Shown here: one piece after another, positions 1 to 15,000 of the stretch
Position numbering within the stretch: position 1 is the stretch's first letter
How the letters are laid out: each line of letters begins with the position of its first letter
Assembly: GCA_019828595.1 (NCBI GenBank)
Contig: JAHQRK010000012.1
Location: 1,922,001-1,986,000, forward strand
Length of the DNA: 64,000 bases
Direction of reading: 5' to 3'
Origin: Aphanomyces cochlioides
Taxonomy: Eukaryota > Oomycota > Saprolegniomycetes > Saprolegniales > Verrucalvaceae
Position numbers and translations under genes: made by a program
The notes under the pieces: model-generated
Database searches by the model: none
The model's input: the letters and a program-made list of their open reading frames with translations, nothing else
Told to the model about the DNA's origin: nothing

Positions 1-3000
1 GGGGAACTCGCACAAACTTACTAGCATCGAATGTCAAGTTCCTCGCTGTCTTTGACGCCGGGGGGAACTTGATCAACCATGCAGCAGACGGTGGAGTGTT
101 CATTCTTCCAAGTCAGACACGTGTGACGGAGGGGACACCAAGTACAGCGACCACGGCTTTGGGGCGATACACTGTCGTCCTCAACCGCGAGCCGAAGTCA
201 AATGTAACCGTGACTGTGAATGGCCCCATCATGACCAGACCCGAGAGCAATGACACGTGAGCTCACAAGGTTGTGCTGATGATTCCAACAGCGTTTGTAG
301 GATTTCTCAACTCCAATTTGCGCCAGCTTCGTTGGTGTTCACCTCAACCAACTGGAATATCCCGCAAGCAGTCGTGGTGTCTGCAGTGGATGACAGAATT
401 TGTGAAGAAATGCACTACGCAACGATTACCCATTCTGTCGCAAGCTCCGATGCAAACTTTAGTCCATCAGTTCCGTTCATCCTCGGCAGTGGCGTCACTT
501 TCACGATTGTTGACAACGATAGAGCTGGCATCGTCCTCTCCCGAACCAACTTGTACGCTGTCGAAGGCGGCGCTTCCGATCGATATGGGTAAGCTAGTCT
601 TGTCATTACCAAAGCAATCCTTACCTTTATCGCTGGTAGGATTGTGTTGGCATCACAACCTTGGTTCAATGTGACAGTGACAGCAGTGGTCATGCGACCT
701 CTTCAGACACTTTTGTCACCTTCGCAAATTGTCTTTACGCCATCGACTTGGAATGTTACACAGTGGATCACAGTCGTGGCCAACGACGATTCCATCTCCG
801 AGAATGAATTTAGTGGTGTCCATGACGGTGGCTCCATCGTGCATTTCACCCAAAGTCGCGACTGCTTTTACAATACGAGGCAGCCGTCGTGCTATTACAT
901 TGCAACTTGCAACTGCTCCAATACTTCTGGACGTGGCACATGTTCGTCAAGCCAAATTACAGCAGGATGTGGTGCTGGCACGCCGCTTCTTGTTTGTGAC
1001 ATCGACTCAAACAGGACGTCGTCGAAACTTGGGAATGGAATCACGTTGGTCCGGCTGAATGGTGGAAATATGTCTGCGCCACTGACAGCTATTCCAGTCC
1101 GATATGGCAACGCTGCTTTGAACCCAAATCCACCATCGACGACGTCAACGTCAGTGAACAGCAATCTCGAGACGATCGAAGTTGCAACGCGCTATATTCA
1201 ATTCAGTCCACCTCCGTTTGACGACGGCTGGGGAGCTGTCTGGACAACTCAAACAATATTGAGCATGGACATGGCGAACCCAAATCCAGCAAGTGTGGAC
1301 ACCTCAGGGCTTGTCTTGGACTCAATCCCAGCCGACGTGCTGGGCTACATCTACAGCTTTGCGGTTTGTTTTCTCCAAAGCTCAAATTTCGTAAATCTCG
1401 AATTGTAGAGTGTACCCAACGGCACCGCATTGGCAGCGTTGGCTCAAAACCAGACAAAGTTGATACGGCATCTCTGTCTCGGTGTACAACGGCTCACAAC
1501 ACACCGATGGGCTTTCGAGGCATGGCCGCCTGGAATGGCTGACCGCGTTCTGGATGGAATCTTCCGCATACTGCCATCTTTGCAGGAACGTCAGTTGTGG
1601 AATTGTGGCTTGGCACGATTTGATCCCTTGGCTGAGATTGGCGTCACCATCTTTGACAATGATCCAGGTGATCTGCTATCGCTCTTCCGACTTCTGACTG
1701 AGAAGATATAGCTGTGACCATGTCAACTCCAAGTCTGCAAGTCGCTGAAGGTGGCGCTGCGGCCCAATACTCCGTTGTACTCAGTGCTCCTCCGTCAAGA
1801 CCGAACGCTGGTTCCGACATTTCTTATTGTAATGCGAATTCGACCAGCCTCAATGTCTGTCGAGCCTCCAACCTTTCAGGATTTTTGTCGACTGCCTTTT
1901 CACCACCTGCAAATTCGTCCTCGGCTACTGTAAGATTTTGTCATGAGCAATTAGTTTGAGGTTGTGCTCTAGGTGACAGTTGTGGCGAAGGGCTCGTCAC
2001 GTCTTGCAGTTTCGCCTCAATTTCTAACATTCACGAGTTCGAATTGGTTTATTCCGCAATTCTTTTCAGTGTTTGCCTCAGACGATGAAGTCGCTCAAGG
2101 TGTTCTCAACACAACCATAACGCACTCTGTGTATGTGAATGGCTCTACAGCAACTGCTGCTTATGTGAACGCGTCGTTTTGGTTCCAACGAGAATTGCCT
2201 TTGAGTAATTCATCGACTTTGCCCATCGCTCTTCCGTTCAATCAACTTCCCACGGTAGAAACAATAAATTGGAGCACATTTGATACCTTTTCTAGGTCTT
2301 CAATGCACCAAATCACCGACAGGTCCAAGTTGCTGTAGTGGACAACGATCAGCCCGGCATTGCTGTTTCCAAGTCTTTCGTCAGCTTGAAGGAAACCTCG
2401 GCATTAAGTTCCCATGTCGGTGACACTACTCGTGGCTTATGCATCGAGAGCGTCATGGTAAGCTGTCATCAGTCCCTTATATTGAAATTCGAATCTCTTT
2501 AGTTGAGCCCGACGTTTGGTATACGCAGCGATGTCTTACTCCTCAGTCAAGACACTTCAGTGCTCCTGAAATTTCATCTCCCAGCGTTTCATCATAGCGC
2601 ATTCAACAGTCGTGTTTCATCAGCGTCGATTGTGCTCTTCCGCACACAGTATGATGTCGTCAACTCGTCCCAATTCAACTCTTCAAATGCAAAAGCTTTG
2701 TACCCAACCGTCCAACTACGCGTTGCATTGATCTCGAGCAATTGGTCTGAAGCCAATGTCACCAGCACGCCACCTCGACCTCTCCCAATTGCCTCTCTGG
2801 ACCAAAACGTCACGCTCAATAGCGATTTCACACTTGCCATCGACGTCACACCATTCATTACAGCCTCCCAAGCGCTGCATGTTGCGTCTTTTGTCGTCAC
2901 AATAATCAGCGACCCTGCCAATTTGCAAATGTATTCTCGAGCACACCTTGAAAACATGCCACCAGTCCTCAAAGTTGAGACGCAATTCCCAAATCAACTA

Positions 3001-6000
3001 CTGGGGCAGCCAGCATCACAACCTAACTGTTCTTCCGCCGGTGTGAATTCAACCACGGACGGTAACGTGGCCACTGTCGGTGATCCGATATCGAGCTGGT
3101 GGCAATCCTCACTTCCAACATTGATGCCCTCTGGGACTTTGGCAATTTTCTTCTCGCCACAAGTTACCTCAGGCTCAGTTGATATTCTTACGTCTGTGCA
3201 ACCTCTGGATCCCAGTTGGAATTTTTCCACGGCGCAAACTTACGCGACGGCCTCGAGACGTCTCCAAATTTCACGCCCGATCATTCTTTGGCCCCTCGAA
3301 ACAGCCGTGCAATACATTCGCATCTACTCAGTCACTGGAGTTTCACTCGGTGACGTTCAGTTCTTTGGTCCTGGAATTGCACTCACGACTACGGATGATG
3401 GATGGGGTTTGCGCTCCACTTCACCACTTATCGAGCCAATGCTGAGTGCATTTGATCGAACCTCTTGGTCATTCGCGTCTGGGGCAAATGTTATCGACGA
3501 CAACCTGGCTGCGGGTATGCCTACAAGCCAAAGCAGCTCAGGCAATAATACTGCTCCGTCTATGTTCTCAACGGCATTTGAAGTGAATCCTTGGTGGGCT
3601 GTCGACCTGGGGTCACCTATTTCAGTTGGCAACTTTTCGATCCAGCTTGAGCGATCCTTGGACGAACGCGCTGCATGTGCAAACCCAAGTATGCCTGTCG
3701 ACGCGCCATCTATTTCTAATTTCACAGCGGTTTGAACTTGATCCGGTTCCCAAAGTTGACAGATTTCTTGCGTAGATTCGACTGCGGTTGTCCACTTTAC
3801 CAATGAATGCTACAGTTAACACGAGCCAAGAGGTTATGTACACGAGGAGCTTGGGAACGTGCTTTCCTTTAGCGATGGCTTGGTCGCTCTACACCGCAGC
3901 CAGGTAAAATCTCGTGGAAATTATGCAGTCTCATTTGAACTTTTTAGGTATATACGTGTGGAAATGGTTGGACGAGGAGGATTGAGCATAAGCGACGTAC
4001 AAGTTCGACGGTGGAGCTCGGAAATAGCACAGTATCTTCTTTTGGAATTGCGGGGCTCTGGCCGCTATCCCATCGCTCTGCCAGCGTTCACTTTCGTTGG
4101 AGCTAGCGGAGAGTACTTGCCGTATCAAATCCACAGCCTCAGCTCCCCTCAACGCTTTAATGTTCAACAGCCTTGGGGCTCTTCGTGCTTTGTTGCGACT
4201 GCTGCTACATACCGCGAGTGGATTGTCGTGGACTTTATGACAGTTCAGCAAATTCAGAGCGTTCAAATGAATTTCGATCAGGTGTCAACTTGTAATCTCT
4301 CTCGAAACTCGACCGGGGCCCCGAGCGCTATTTCCATCTCGGTGTACGCAACGCAAGCCCCTTTGAATGCATCTTCGAGCTCGTCTTTGAGTGACCGCTG
4401 TAGCTGCAACGCCACTGTTCAAAGTATTATCACTGCTCCTCCTACTTCAAATTGCAATTTCTGCAGCAATCTTATATGTCCAACATGTACAATCCCTTCT
4501 TTCACCAACGCTACAAGTGGTGTTGCCTTGTTTCACCATGGTTTCCGCGATATTGCTCTGTTAATTCCTCCATCATCGTTGCCGACACGAGATTTACCAC
4601 TGCGACCAACAGCGTACCGCTCCGTCTTGTTGCGAGACCAGCCTTTGAGTTACTGGCGACTACAGCAAGCAAATGCTGATAGCAACATCATCGCAAGTCA
4701 AGCTGCCTATGGCGTGTCCCCTTTGTGGCCAACTGGATTTGCAGTTTTAAATGGATCGACTGGCAGCTCCTTGCAGCTCCTACCTCCTCCTTCGACTCGC
4801 GTGCAGTGGTTTGGCCAATCTTTCATTAACGCTGGGGACAGTTCGTTCACAATCGAGTTTTGGATTTCGATTCCAAATGCCCCAGCAGCACCAGTTGTCA
4901 TTCTCACGTATTCGTCAGGACCGTCGTCGGCCTCGATTGAAATCGGTGCATTTGCCAACCGAAGCAGCTATTTTACGCTGCAGTATGGTGGCATCGCCAC
5001 CACTGTGATCGGATCAACTATGGCTGTTGGCTCGAACGCGTGGACGCACGTCGTTGCTAGCTACAGCTGGGGGTCCCAACTGCAAACGCTAGCTGCAAAT
5101 GGCTGGGACAACCTCGCGCAAACTGTTCAACTTGGCCAACGCGTTCAAACTCTGCGGTCTGATGTGATCGCTATGGCATGGACGGGATCCTATTTGATCA
5201 GTCCATCAGTCCCGTGCTCTATTGCTCACATAGCTTGGTATCAAAGAGCTCTGACGCACTACGAGACGCTTGATCACTTTTTATTTTCAACACCATCGCG
5301 AAGTTATGCAACTTACTCGATTCAGCTCACATCGCAGCCCTCAACTGTGGTTGACGTGGATGTCGTGACAGAAGTGCAGTGCTACAGATGGGGTCTTTGC
5401 AACACAACTGCCATACCACCAACACTTCGCTACACGCCCAAGGTAGGTTTTACACGTCGTCATGCCATTCTAGACTTGGTTTGTAGAACTGGAACATTCC
5501 GCAGTACGTCATGATTCACGGGACAGACTCCTTGCTTGCCCAAGGGCTGCAGAGACTTGCTATTCGACACCAAGCTTACAGCGCAACGACCAGTGCTCTG
5601 TCCGTGCAAGTGAGCACTCCAATCTATTCCGAAGAGCAGAGATCCAACATCACTCGATACTATAACGACTTACTGCTGAATCAAACGGTCGCCTGGGGAG
5701 TCAACACTTCCGTGGGCAGTCTATTTGGCCCTGCTCAAGCTCTGTGGGCTTCCCAGTCTTTGTCGACATCCAGTGTGCAGCAACCAAGTTACTCGACAGT
5801 CTCCATTGCGCCCATGAACCTTCAGCTTCAAAGCAAAAGTGTCGCTGCCGTGGAACTCTCAGCACCTTATCTCACAGTTGCAGAAGAAGGCATTCAAGCT
5901 GTCTTCGAAGTTGCATTGTCGACTGAGCCAAAGAGCAATGTCAGCATTTACTTCAATGCCAGCACAGATTGCTACCGACTTTGCGGTCCAGCGTCTAGTG

Positions 6001-9000
6001 AGAACCCATGTCCCGTCGTAACGCGACCACAAGGCAATGAAACTCAGCTTTGCAACATCACCGTACTGCCTTTGTCGGCAGTTTTCACCCCCGCGACTTG
6101 GAATATTCCCCAGACAGTGACGGTACAAGCCCCAAGACATGGCAGAGAGCTCAAAATGATCTAGGTTGTGGCTGTGGACGACTATTTGGATGAATCTGAC
6201 GTCCATTATACCAGTATCAAGACTACAACAAGCAGCTTGGATCCGGTACAACCACTTGAATTTACCTTCTCATGGCAAACCTTTCCAGGACTACAACAAT
6301 CTTCTTCTTCCAAACATTCGAGTCGCGGTGGAAGACAATGATCTATCTGCTGTCGTGGTTTCGACACGATCTCTTGCTCTTTCCGAAGCAAACACGACGG
6401 CAGAAGCGAATTATTCACTCGTCCTAACCAGTGAGCCGTGGTCCGAGGTCAACATTTCCGTCAGCAATGAAGCTTCGAATGAATGTTACCGCCTCTGCGG
6501 CTATCCCATCGACACGTTTGATACACATCACATTTTTTTCATACTCATCTCTCAAATCTAGGCCAACTTGTGGTCTCCCTCGACCATTAGCTGCTAATTC
6601 GATCTCGATAGGAACTTCCTCAGTGCGTGAACTTCAGACGGTCACTGCGTCGATGACCACTACAAATGGAATCCAAGTCGTCAAGACGTCCACGACTCAC
6701 ATTGATCCCATTTATCAAGTTTCGATCAGTGGCGGATACGTTTTAGCTACGTGGACGCTACAAGTTGTCTTTCCCCCTGGAGTGCAATATTCAACGTCAA
6801 GTGCATATGGCTCATCGTTCGCTTTGAGTCTAAACGCAGCTTCCGTGACAACACCAGTAGATGCGTTTGGAAGTGCTACTCAACTTCAGTCTGCTCTCAA
6901 CGTGGCATTCGGAGCATCCTTCTTTTCGGTCAACCAGACGCGAGATACCCATGCAAGTCAGCTGACAGTTTCTTGGCTCATTACATTTTTGTCGGCCTCA
7001 AACGTCCCATCGCTTGCTGTAGCCACGGCACCGCTCCCTGCAGTTGCAATTCTAAACCGCACATCCACGCTTCAGACGCCGTCGGGGTCGATTATTCTCG
7101 GATATGGCCAAACACCATACGTTGGAATCGGCTACAATGCCACCGCAGACCAAGTTGTCATGTATTTGGAAAGTCTCTCGACAGTGTCGGACGCTACCGT
7201 GACACGAAACATCCTACCCGGACCGACAATTACCTGGCTTATTACGTTAACTGCAGTGACGAATTTCTTTTCGGACTTGATCGTTGATGCGTCAAAGCTT
7301 GTTGGAGCTCGTGGTGCTGCAAATTCTGTCTCTGTGACTTGGACATGCCTCCAACAACCCAATATTATCGGTGGCTGGTTCCAGCTGTCATACCCGGTGA
7401 ATGCTTCGTACACTGCAAACACCGTGCCCCTCATGTACAACGCAAGCGAATCTGATGTCGTGAATGCTCTCTCGCCAGTGCCAACACTTGGTATTGTGCA
7501 AGTCCGACGGAGTAGTCTCGCCCCGGAGCTTACATTTGAGTGGACAATTGAGTTTGCTGGAAATGTTGGCCCCGTTGCAAACCTCACAGCTACATCTCTC
7601 AACTTAACTGGCATTAGCTCGAATGTCACGACAAGATTTGTTCAACAAGGTGCTGCTCTCGGGGGATCCTTTACGCTTCAACTCGGTGGTATATTCAAGT
7701 ATACTTATCCGTCAACTGAAGTGTACGACATGTCTGTCCCCATACAAACAACGCAACCGATTGCGTTTAATGCCAACGCCTCAGTCGTCCAAGCTGCCAT
7801 TCTTGCGTTGCCTTTACAAGTCCCATTAGTTGGTGTCTCCGTTTCTCAAGTGGGCTCCAACTGCGATGTATTTGGTCGGTGTCGACAGAATACATGGTCG
7901 ATTTCGTTTCCTCAAACTCCGGGCAACGTCCCAACTCTCAATGGAACAAGTTTACTGACTGGACCTGGGGCAGCGCTCTCTATCAAGACGATTTCAAATG
8001 GCACGTACTTGTCTGGTCAATTCAAGGTGTACCTCGCCCTGAATGATTCAGGCACATTTTACGAGGGCACAACATGGCCGCTGCCGGTGAATGTAACCTC
8101 CGACGGCTTGAAGGAAGCACTCGAAGCTATGCCTTTTGTGACTTCCTACAGACAAGGCGATAGCTCATTTGATCCAGACAACCCTGTGGCAATTCCGAAA
8201 GCGACGAAAGGCGTCCGTGTGAGTCGCGTCGGACCAGGTTACGATGGAGGATACACGTGGTTCCTCGGCTGGTCTCTCAATGACTGGCTACGCTTCACGG
8301 ACATCAAGATCAACGTCCTAACCGATGACATTACTCAAGACGTGGTAAGCAACATTGAGGTATCCCTTTCTCTGAATTGCGACAGGCACCTCCGCAAGTT
8401 GCGACGCAATTTGGTCCAGACGGTCCTCGCTGTGCACAATACCCAAGCACGACCTTCCAGCTCGATCTGACTGACTCGTAAGCAGGCGTCAAAGGTTCTC
8501 ACTTGATTATTCTTTAGATTTGGTCTCCGTGGCTTCTGCGTCTATCAACTCGCAGTGACAGTTAGCCCTGAGAGATTCTTATGCAACTCCACAGTCAAGA
8601 CACCTCGTCCTCGCTTTGACGCGTCAAATTGGTACATCCCACAGACAATCCGCGTGTCCGCTGTACGAGATTTCTTGGACGAGACCACGCCAACGACGAA
8701 TACTACCCAATCGACCCATCAACACTTTGCCTACACACTCGATTTTATTTACGCAGGGTTATCGGTTCCCAATGTCACTGTCAACGTCGACGACGTCGAC
8801 AGAGCTCAAGTTCTTGTGTCGAAATCTACGCTCTATGTGAGCGAAAACGGTTCTCTAACGGACTCGTACTTGCTGACACTCAAGACGGAGCCACGTGCAA
8901 ACGTTGTTATTGTCATTTATCCATGGCTCAATGCGAACAATACGGGTTGCTATCGATTTGGACTGTGCAACGTTACCCTTGACACGACTAATGTACTTCC

Positions 9001-12000
9001 GAGCTCCAGCGAGTGAATTGACACTTGTCTAGGTTACATTCACGCCTCAGAACTGGTATGTTCCACAGATTGTCTTGATGCGCGCGACACAAGATGCACT
9101 GGACGAAGAAGATGTGCATTACAGCGGCATTTCCCACGTCGCCTTCAGCTCCGATTTAAAATACGACCAAATTGCAGTTCCTGCTGTCCAAGTGGTCATC
9201 TACGACGATGATACGTCAGCGTTCATTGTATCAAAGAAGACACTCTTGGTCGAAGAACTCGGACGTGTTGACCAGTACACAATTGTTTTGACTTCAGAAC
9301 CTTTCGCAAAAGTCACGGTCACGGCCTTATCGAATGGCACGGACGCTCTAGGCAATAGGATTATCCTCCCCCAACCTGTCGTCTTTACTTGGAAGGACTG
9401 GAATATACCACAGACGATGACAGTAGGTATTTGGTGGTGGCTTGTTTAATCCTGTTGGTGACTTAGGTGCAAGCATTCCACGACTGGACAGTGGATCCGT
9501 TTCCTCATACCACACTGCTCTCTCATACTGTTGCTACGAATGATTTGATCTACATCAAGCAACCTGTAGCTAACTTGACAGTCTTCGCTATGGATGCTGA
9601 TGTTGCAGGCGTTGTTCTATCCCAATCGACTTTGAACGGGACGGAGGGCAGTGTTGTATCTTATGCTCTTCGATTAAGCTCTAAACCGTGGGCACCAGTG
9701 ACCGTGACGTTCAATGCCTCGCAGGGATGCTACAAGAACTACTTTCACAGCGTTTGCAACGTCTCCATGACGACGACAAGCGTGCAGTTTACATCAGAGA
9801 CGTGGAATACTTGGCAGTACGTCGTGGTGGCTATTACTGCCGACCGGCTTGAAGAAACTCCTGTCCACTCTGCTTCGATCTCACATACGATAACAACCAC
9901 CGATAACTGGGTATTTCGTCCTCAATAGACACCACTAACTTGCTTTGTGTAGTACGCAGTGGTGTCTCCGCCGTCGATGACAATCTACATTACTGATGTC
10001 GACAAATCAGCTTTGGTTGTGTCATCTACAACTTCTAACGTCACTGTTGCTCAAGCAAGTTTCAATGCTTCCTACAGCATTGCTTTAGCTACAGAGCCGT
10101 ACGACTATGTGACGGTGCTACTGAGCGTCCCAGCAGAACCTTTTGTACCAAGAGGCTCTGGTGATGGAATTGCTGTCCAAGAGCCTGTGATTTACACGAC
10201 AAATGGCTCTAACATAAGCCAAGTGATCCAGTCTCTGATATTCGCCCCACACAACTGGAATATTGCTCAATCTGTAGTCCTTTCGGCGCTCACAACTGGT
10301 TCCCCCAAGCCCCTGACGATGCAAACCACAATAATCCATCGTCCAGTCTCTCTTGATGTCAAATACAACATTTCAACGCCACCAAGACTATATGCTACAG
10401 TTCTCGGACGAGAAGACTTTCCTCCACCTATTCCCATTTCTGCATCGTTTGACAGCACCGGCGTCAAAGTTCTCATCACGTTTGACTCACCGGTCTTCCA
10501 TGCCGCAACCATGCGCGTGGATTACACTCAGTCGATTACTCAAATCACAACGCGGTATATCCTCCCGAGTTCTCCTTTCAACTGCAGCTTGGTTTGGAAT
10601 ACCACGGCATCCACAGGATATTTGGGTGATGACGCTGGGTGTCTCTGGCTTGATCTTCAAACTCTCCGAATTGTGCTCGGAAAGGGAGCCACGATTGTAC
10701 CGTCCGACAGGCTTGTATTGCAAGGCTGTGCTGCAAATTACGTCAAAGATGGATTATGCACTTCCCCATTCGTTGTCAAAGCTCGCGATTTCAATGTGCT
10801 ATACACGACAGCATCAATTGCAGTCACGGTTGGATCGGTTGTGGTATGTTTGCTAATGAGAGCGCACGTTCACCTCTGACATTTGTGTAGGTGTCTCCGA
10901 ATATTGTCTTGGTCGGACCTAAATTTATCGGCTCGTGTGGTCTCTTAACGTTGGACGCGACTGCTTCAACTGGAAATGCCCAGCGCCCATTTGGAATTCA
11001 GTGGTTTGCGATACTGACATCAGCCCTTCCTGCTGCTGCTATAAACAACGCAACAGCCGCTCTTCAAGCTGCATGGACATTGTATGCATCGCTGAAACCA
11101 CTCTGTGCGTCCGACTATGATCCTGTACGACCATTCACACTGAGACTTCTCTCACTCTCCCATGTAGATGACTAGCCCATTGGCGAGCCAAGACGAATTC
11201 AACTCAATGTGTCAACTTAGGTCTCTAGCTGGAGCCGCTACATCGCTCACTTGGACACTCGATCGATCTGCTCTGATGTCAGCATCGTCCTATGTCTTTG
11301 GTGTAAGGTTGACCAATTTTTTCAACAAACAGTCGGTCTTTATGCAAACCGTACAAACGTTAGATGACCCTGTGCCTGTGGTTGCGATTGCTGGCAGCAC
11401 GGTCGTTTCACAGTATCGCACTCAACCAGTATCACTCATGGCTGCTGTGAAACCAGTCTCTCTCAACTGCACAACAACCTTATCTTCATCATCGAAAGTA
11501 CAATATCGATGGGTTGTCGAAGCGCCTACTAGTGCTGCCGTTGTGAATACAGCAGTGGACGCTCGATCTTTCAACGTACCTGCCAACACCCTTCAAGCAG
11601 GCGTCACGTATCGACTCCGTGTCGATGCTTTCTACTCTGCGCAGTCGACTCTTAAGACTTCCGACTGGGCCAACATCACGATCGTTCCAAGTAATCTCGT
11701 AGCCCAAATTGTTGGTGGTGATCATGTCATTGGGTCTGCTGATACACTGGTCGTGAATGCGTCGTTATCGTACGACCCAGATCAAATTCCAGTTCCGCTC
11801 ACGTATCGATGGACCTGCCGAGATATCACTCCAACGAACAGCAGCACTGCTAGCATTGCATCTCAGCCTTGCATCAACCCACAGACAAATCTTCCCATTG
11901 ATTTCTCACAAGCCAATGAGTCTATCTTGACGCTACCATCGCTGACGTATCAATCAAGCAAGGTGCTCAACTTTACCGTCACTGTCGTTCAGAACTGTTC

Positions 12001-15000
12001 GGTACTTTGCTATCTTCACTCTGCCTCGGTCACCAAATGAAATAGGCAACTACTGTGTGCTCGAATACACGAGTTCGATTCGCTAGCGTGTCCATCACTA
12101 CCGTCGACGGTCGCATTCCGATCGTAAAGATTGAAGCTTCATTGACCCGCGTCAACCCATCCACCAAGGTTTGATTTGAATCGTGTGTCAATCACAGAAT
12201 GGTGTGTAGGTGTTGTTCTCGTCGTCGGTAACTTCATTGTACCCTTACAAGACAATGTGGAGTCAAGATCAGGGGGATCTCGTGCTTAGTAGCAACGGCT
12301 CAAACAGCACGTCGTCGTTTTTATTACCCCTCTCGAACATGCAAAATGCTCTGTCGCCTAATGTCTTGACGCCTGGAAAAACTTACATTTTTCGGCTCAC
12401 TGCGACAGACTCGAATGGTGCTCGGGGCTTTGGCACGGTCACGATTACTGTCAACAGTCCTCCAACTCCTGGCACGTTTAGAATCACTCCTTTTGTTGGG
12501 TAATGCTTCTACTCGTTGCCCACGCCATGATGCAATTTGTAGGACGGCAATTGTGGATCAATTCACTCTGCTTTGTGACAACTGGAGTGACCAAGACCAT
12601 CCTCTGCAGTACTCCTTCTATAAAGTGAACTCAGTCACGGGAAGTCTCGTTCCCCTCGTGGCTTCCCAAACACTTCCAAGTGCCCAAACTCGGCTCTACA
12701 TCTCTTCCAATACGACGAATACCAACGAGACTGTCCAGGTACTTGCCATGGTCACGGATGCACTCGGTGCCACGACCAACCTGACAACAACAGCAACGGT
12801 GGTTCAGCCTGTTGTGTCGGATCCTATTGCCTTCTGGACGCAAACTAGCAATAGCACATTGTCAGATGCTCTCAATTCTGGCAACTTGAACGACGCTATG
12901 ACAGTATTGATGTCGACAACCGCTTTCCTCCAAGCCAAGGGAGCATGTACTGCTACATCTTGTGGTCCAAATGGACAATGCAATAACGTGATGAATACTT
13001 GTGTTTGCTCTGGTGGCTATGCTGGGTCAACCTGCTCGATACCTCCTAGTGCTGTCGACACCACGACAGCTCAAATGCTGTCGTCTCTGGCGTCGCTTTC
13101 GACAGCCGTCGACCCGACCCCGACGACTTTGACCCAGAGCGTGCTCACAATCAGTAACATCGTGTCCCTCAATGAGGGATCATCCATGGCCCCCGAGAAT
13201 GTAGCCGCCGCCGCAGTCATGCTCCAGAACACAACAGCGAGCATGCTTACTCAGGCAGATCCCACCTCGCTTGTCAACTCTGTCGGGTCTACGTTGCTAT
13301 CAGCTACTGGATCTCTTCTTCAAAGCGCTAACACATCCACAACGACTGGGAATACTACAACTACAGGTCGTCGTCGCCTTACTGCAGGTATTCCTACAAG
13401 TATCGACGGCAACTCACCTTCGAATGCAACAGATACAACGTCAACATCATCGTCGTCACTGATGCAAGCATTATTCTACGTGGCGGCCATGAGTAGTGCC
13501 AACCTACTCTCTGGTGAGCCTCCTGTCAATGTCGACTCTGCCAGTGTATCAAGCTTCTCTGTTGTTGGCAGCTCGCTCTCGTTTGCAATCCAGCCAAACA
13601 ATCTCGTATCGACCATTCGAGTCACTCCTGTGGCTGAGAAATGCATTGGCGATTCATATTTCGTCGATGCAATCACATGGACCCGTCCTATTCGAGCTTC
13701 GTCGTTGCCGAAAGACACGCCAGCCTTGACTGCGTCCGTCACGATTGCTATCCACACGAATCAAGCCCTGCTCCAAGCGCGCTATCAAGGTACGTGGCTC
13801 AGCTCCAGTGGCACATACGTTAAGCAATCGTCTAGGCGCTGCGCTCAATATGTTGACACTTCCTCAAAATGATCCATGCGTGACAATGCAAAAGACTGAC
13901 AACACGGATGCGAAGCTCCCCCTTGTGACCATCAAGATAGCTCATTCCCCTTTGAACAAAGAGCAACGATTTTCGACTGCATGTCGGTCGTGGAATAGCT
14001 CGAGCAGTAGTTGGGATTCTACAATCTGTACAAAGGACACATTGAACAGCACAACTACATCGACCACGTGCTCTTGTGCATCCATTGGGGGTCTTGAAGT
14101 TGCTGTCGTCTCGGAAGAAAACTTGACGTTTGTGCCTGCCAACCCGACAGTTTACCGCAATGACCCGTCGTCTGCTGTGCCTCCTGTTACGATTGCCGTG
14201 CTACTGACATTCTATGCCTGGGGAATCTACTGGGGCCGTCGAAAGGACAAAGACGACAAAGATGCCGTTCGCCTCAAGCGATTAGGTGCGCATACCAACT
14301 GCACTTTGAACGGCCCTCACTTTGGTTTAGGCATGTTGAGCAAAGCTACGTGGAAAGAGCTCCTGCAGCACGAGTCGTCAAAGGCGACCACCGCATTGCG
14401 CGACTTGCAAGGTCCCCAGTTCCAACTCTACCAGTCAAACACTGTGAATGCATTTGTGACGACATTTCGCTCTCCCAACAACCACGAGGCCAAGCCTGCT
14501 GACACATCCGACGCCATGGCTGTCGTCGCTGCCGAAAACGACGCAATCAACTCCCTCGCTACCGCAGCATTAAACGAGAGTACGTGATGGAAACACCTCG
14601 CCAGTTTATGATGTCTTCTAGATGCTCTCTTTGGAACACTTCGACTTCAATCGCAACATGTTTTACTGCGACGAAGTCTTCAAGCGGTCAATTGGTTCCT
14701 CATTCTCGTCTCGATTGTCTTTGTCGCTATTGGCGTTGATTTTATCTACGTCCTCGGCAATACTTCTCACAGCGTCGCTCTTGTCTTGTTCGGTCCGACC
14801 GTGGGCACGTACTTTTTGTTTTTCGGCGAGGCATTGGCGGCGATTGCGCTTCTCGGTCTTCTGGCTGCAACGCACAATACGTCAGGGCGGCTCCGAACTT
14901 TGTACACGCTTGGTCTCTTTTTGCTTGTCGTGGGTGAATGCATCCTCCTCGCTGTGGCTAATTATCACTTGGTCGAAGTCGACATGTTCCCTGCAGCGAC

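Noticed and set aside
1482..1697. Alternative frame in the giant gene
   Set aside because: Some stretches look more domain-like in this frame, but the frame starting near 1410 is open throughout and matches the splice phases on both sides, so I kept the latter.
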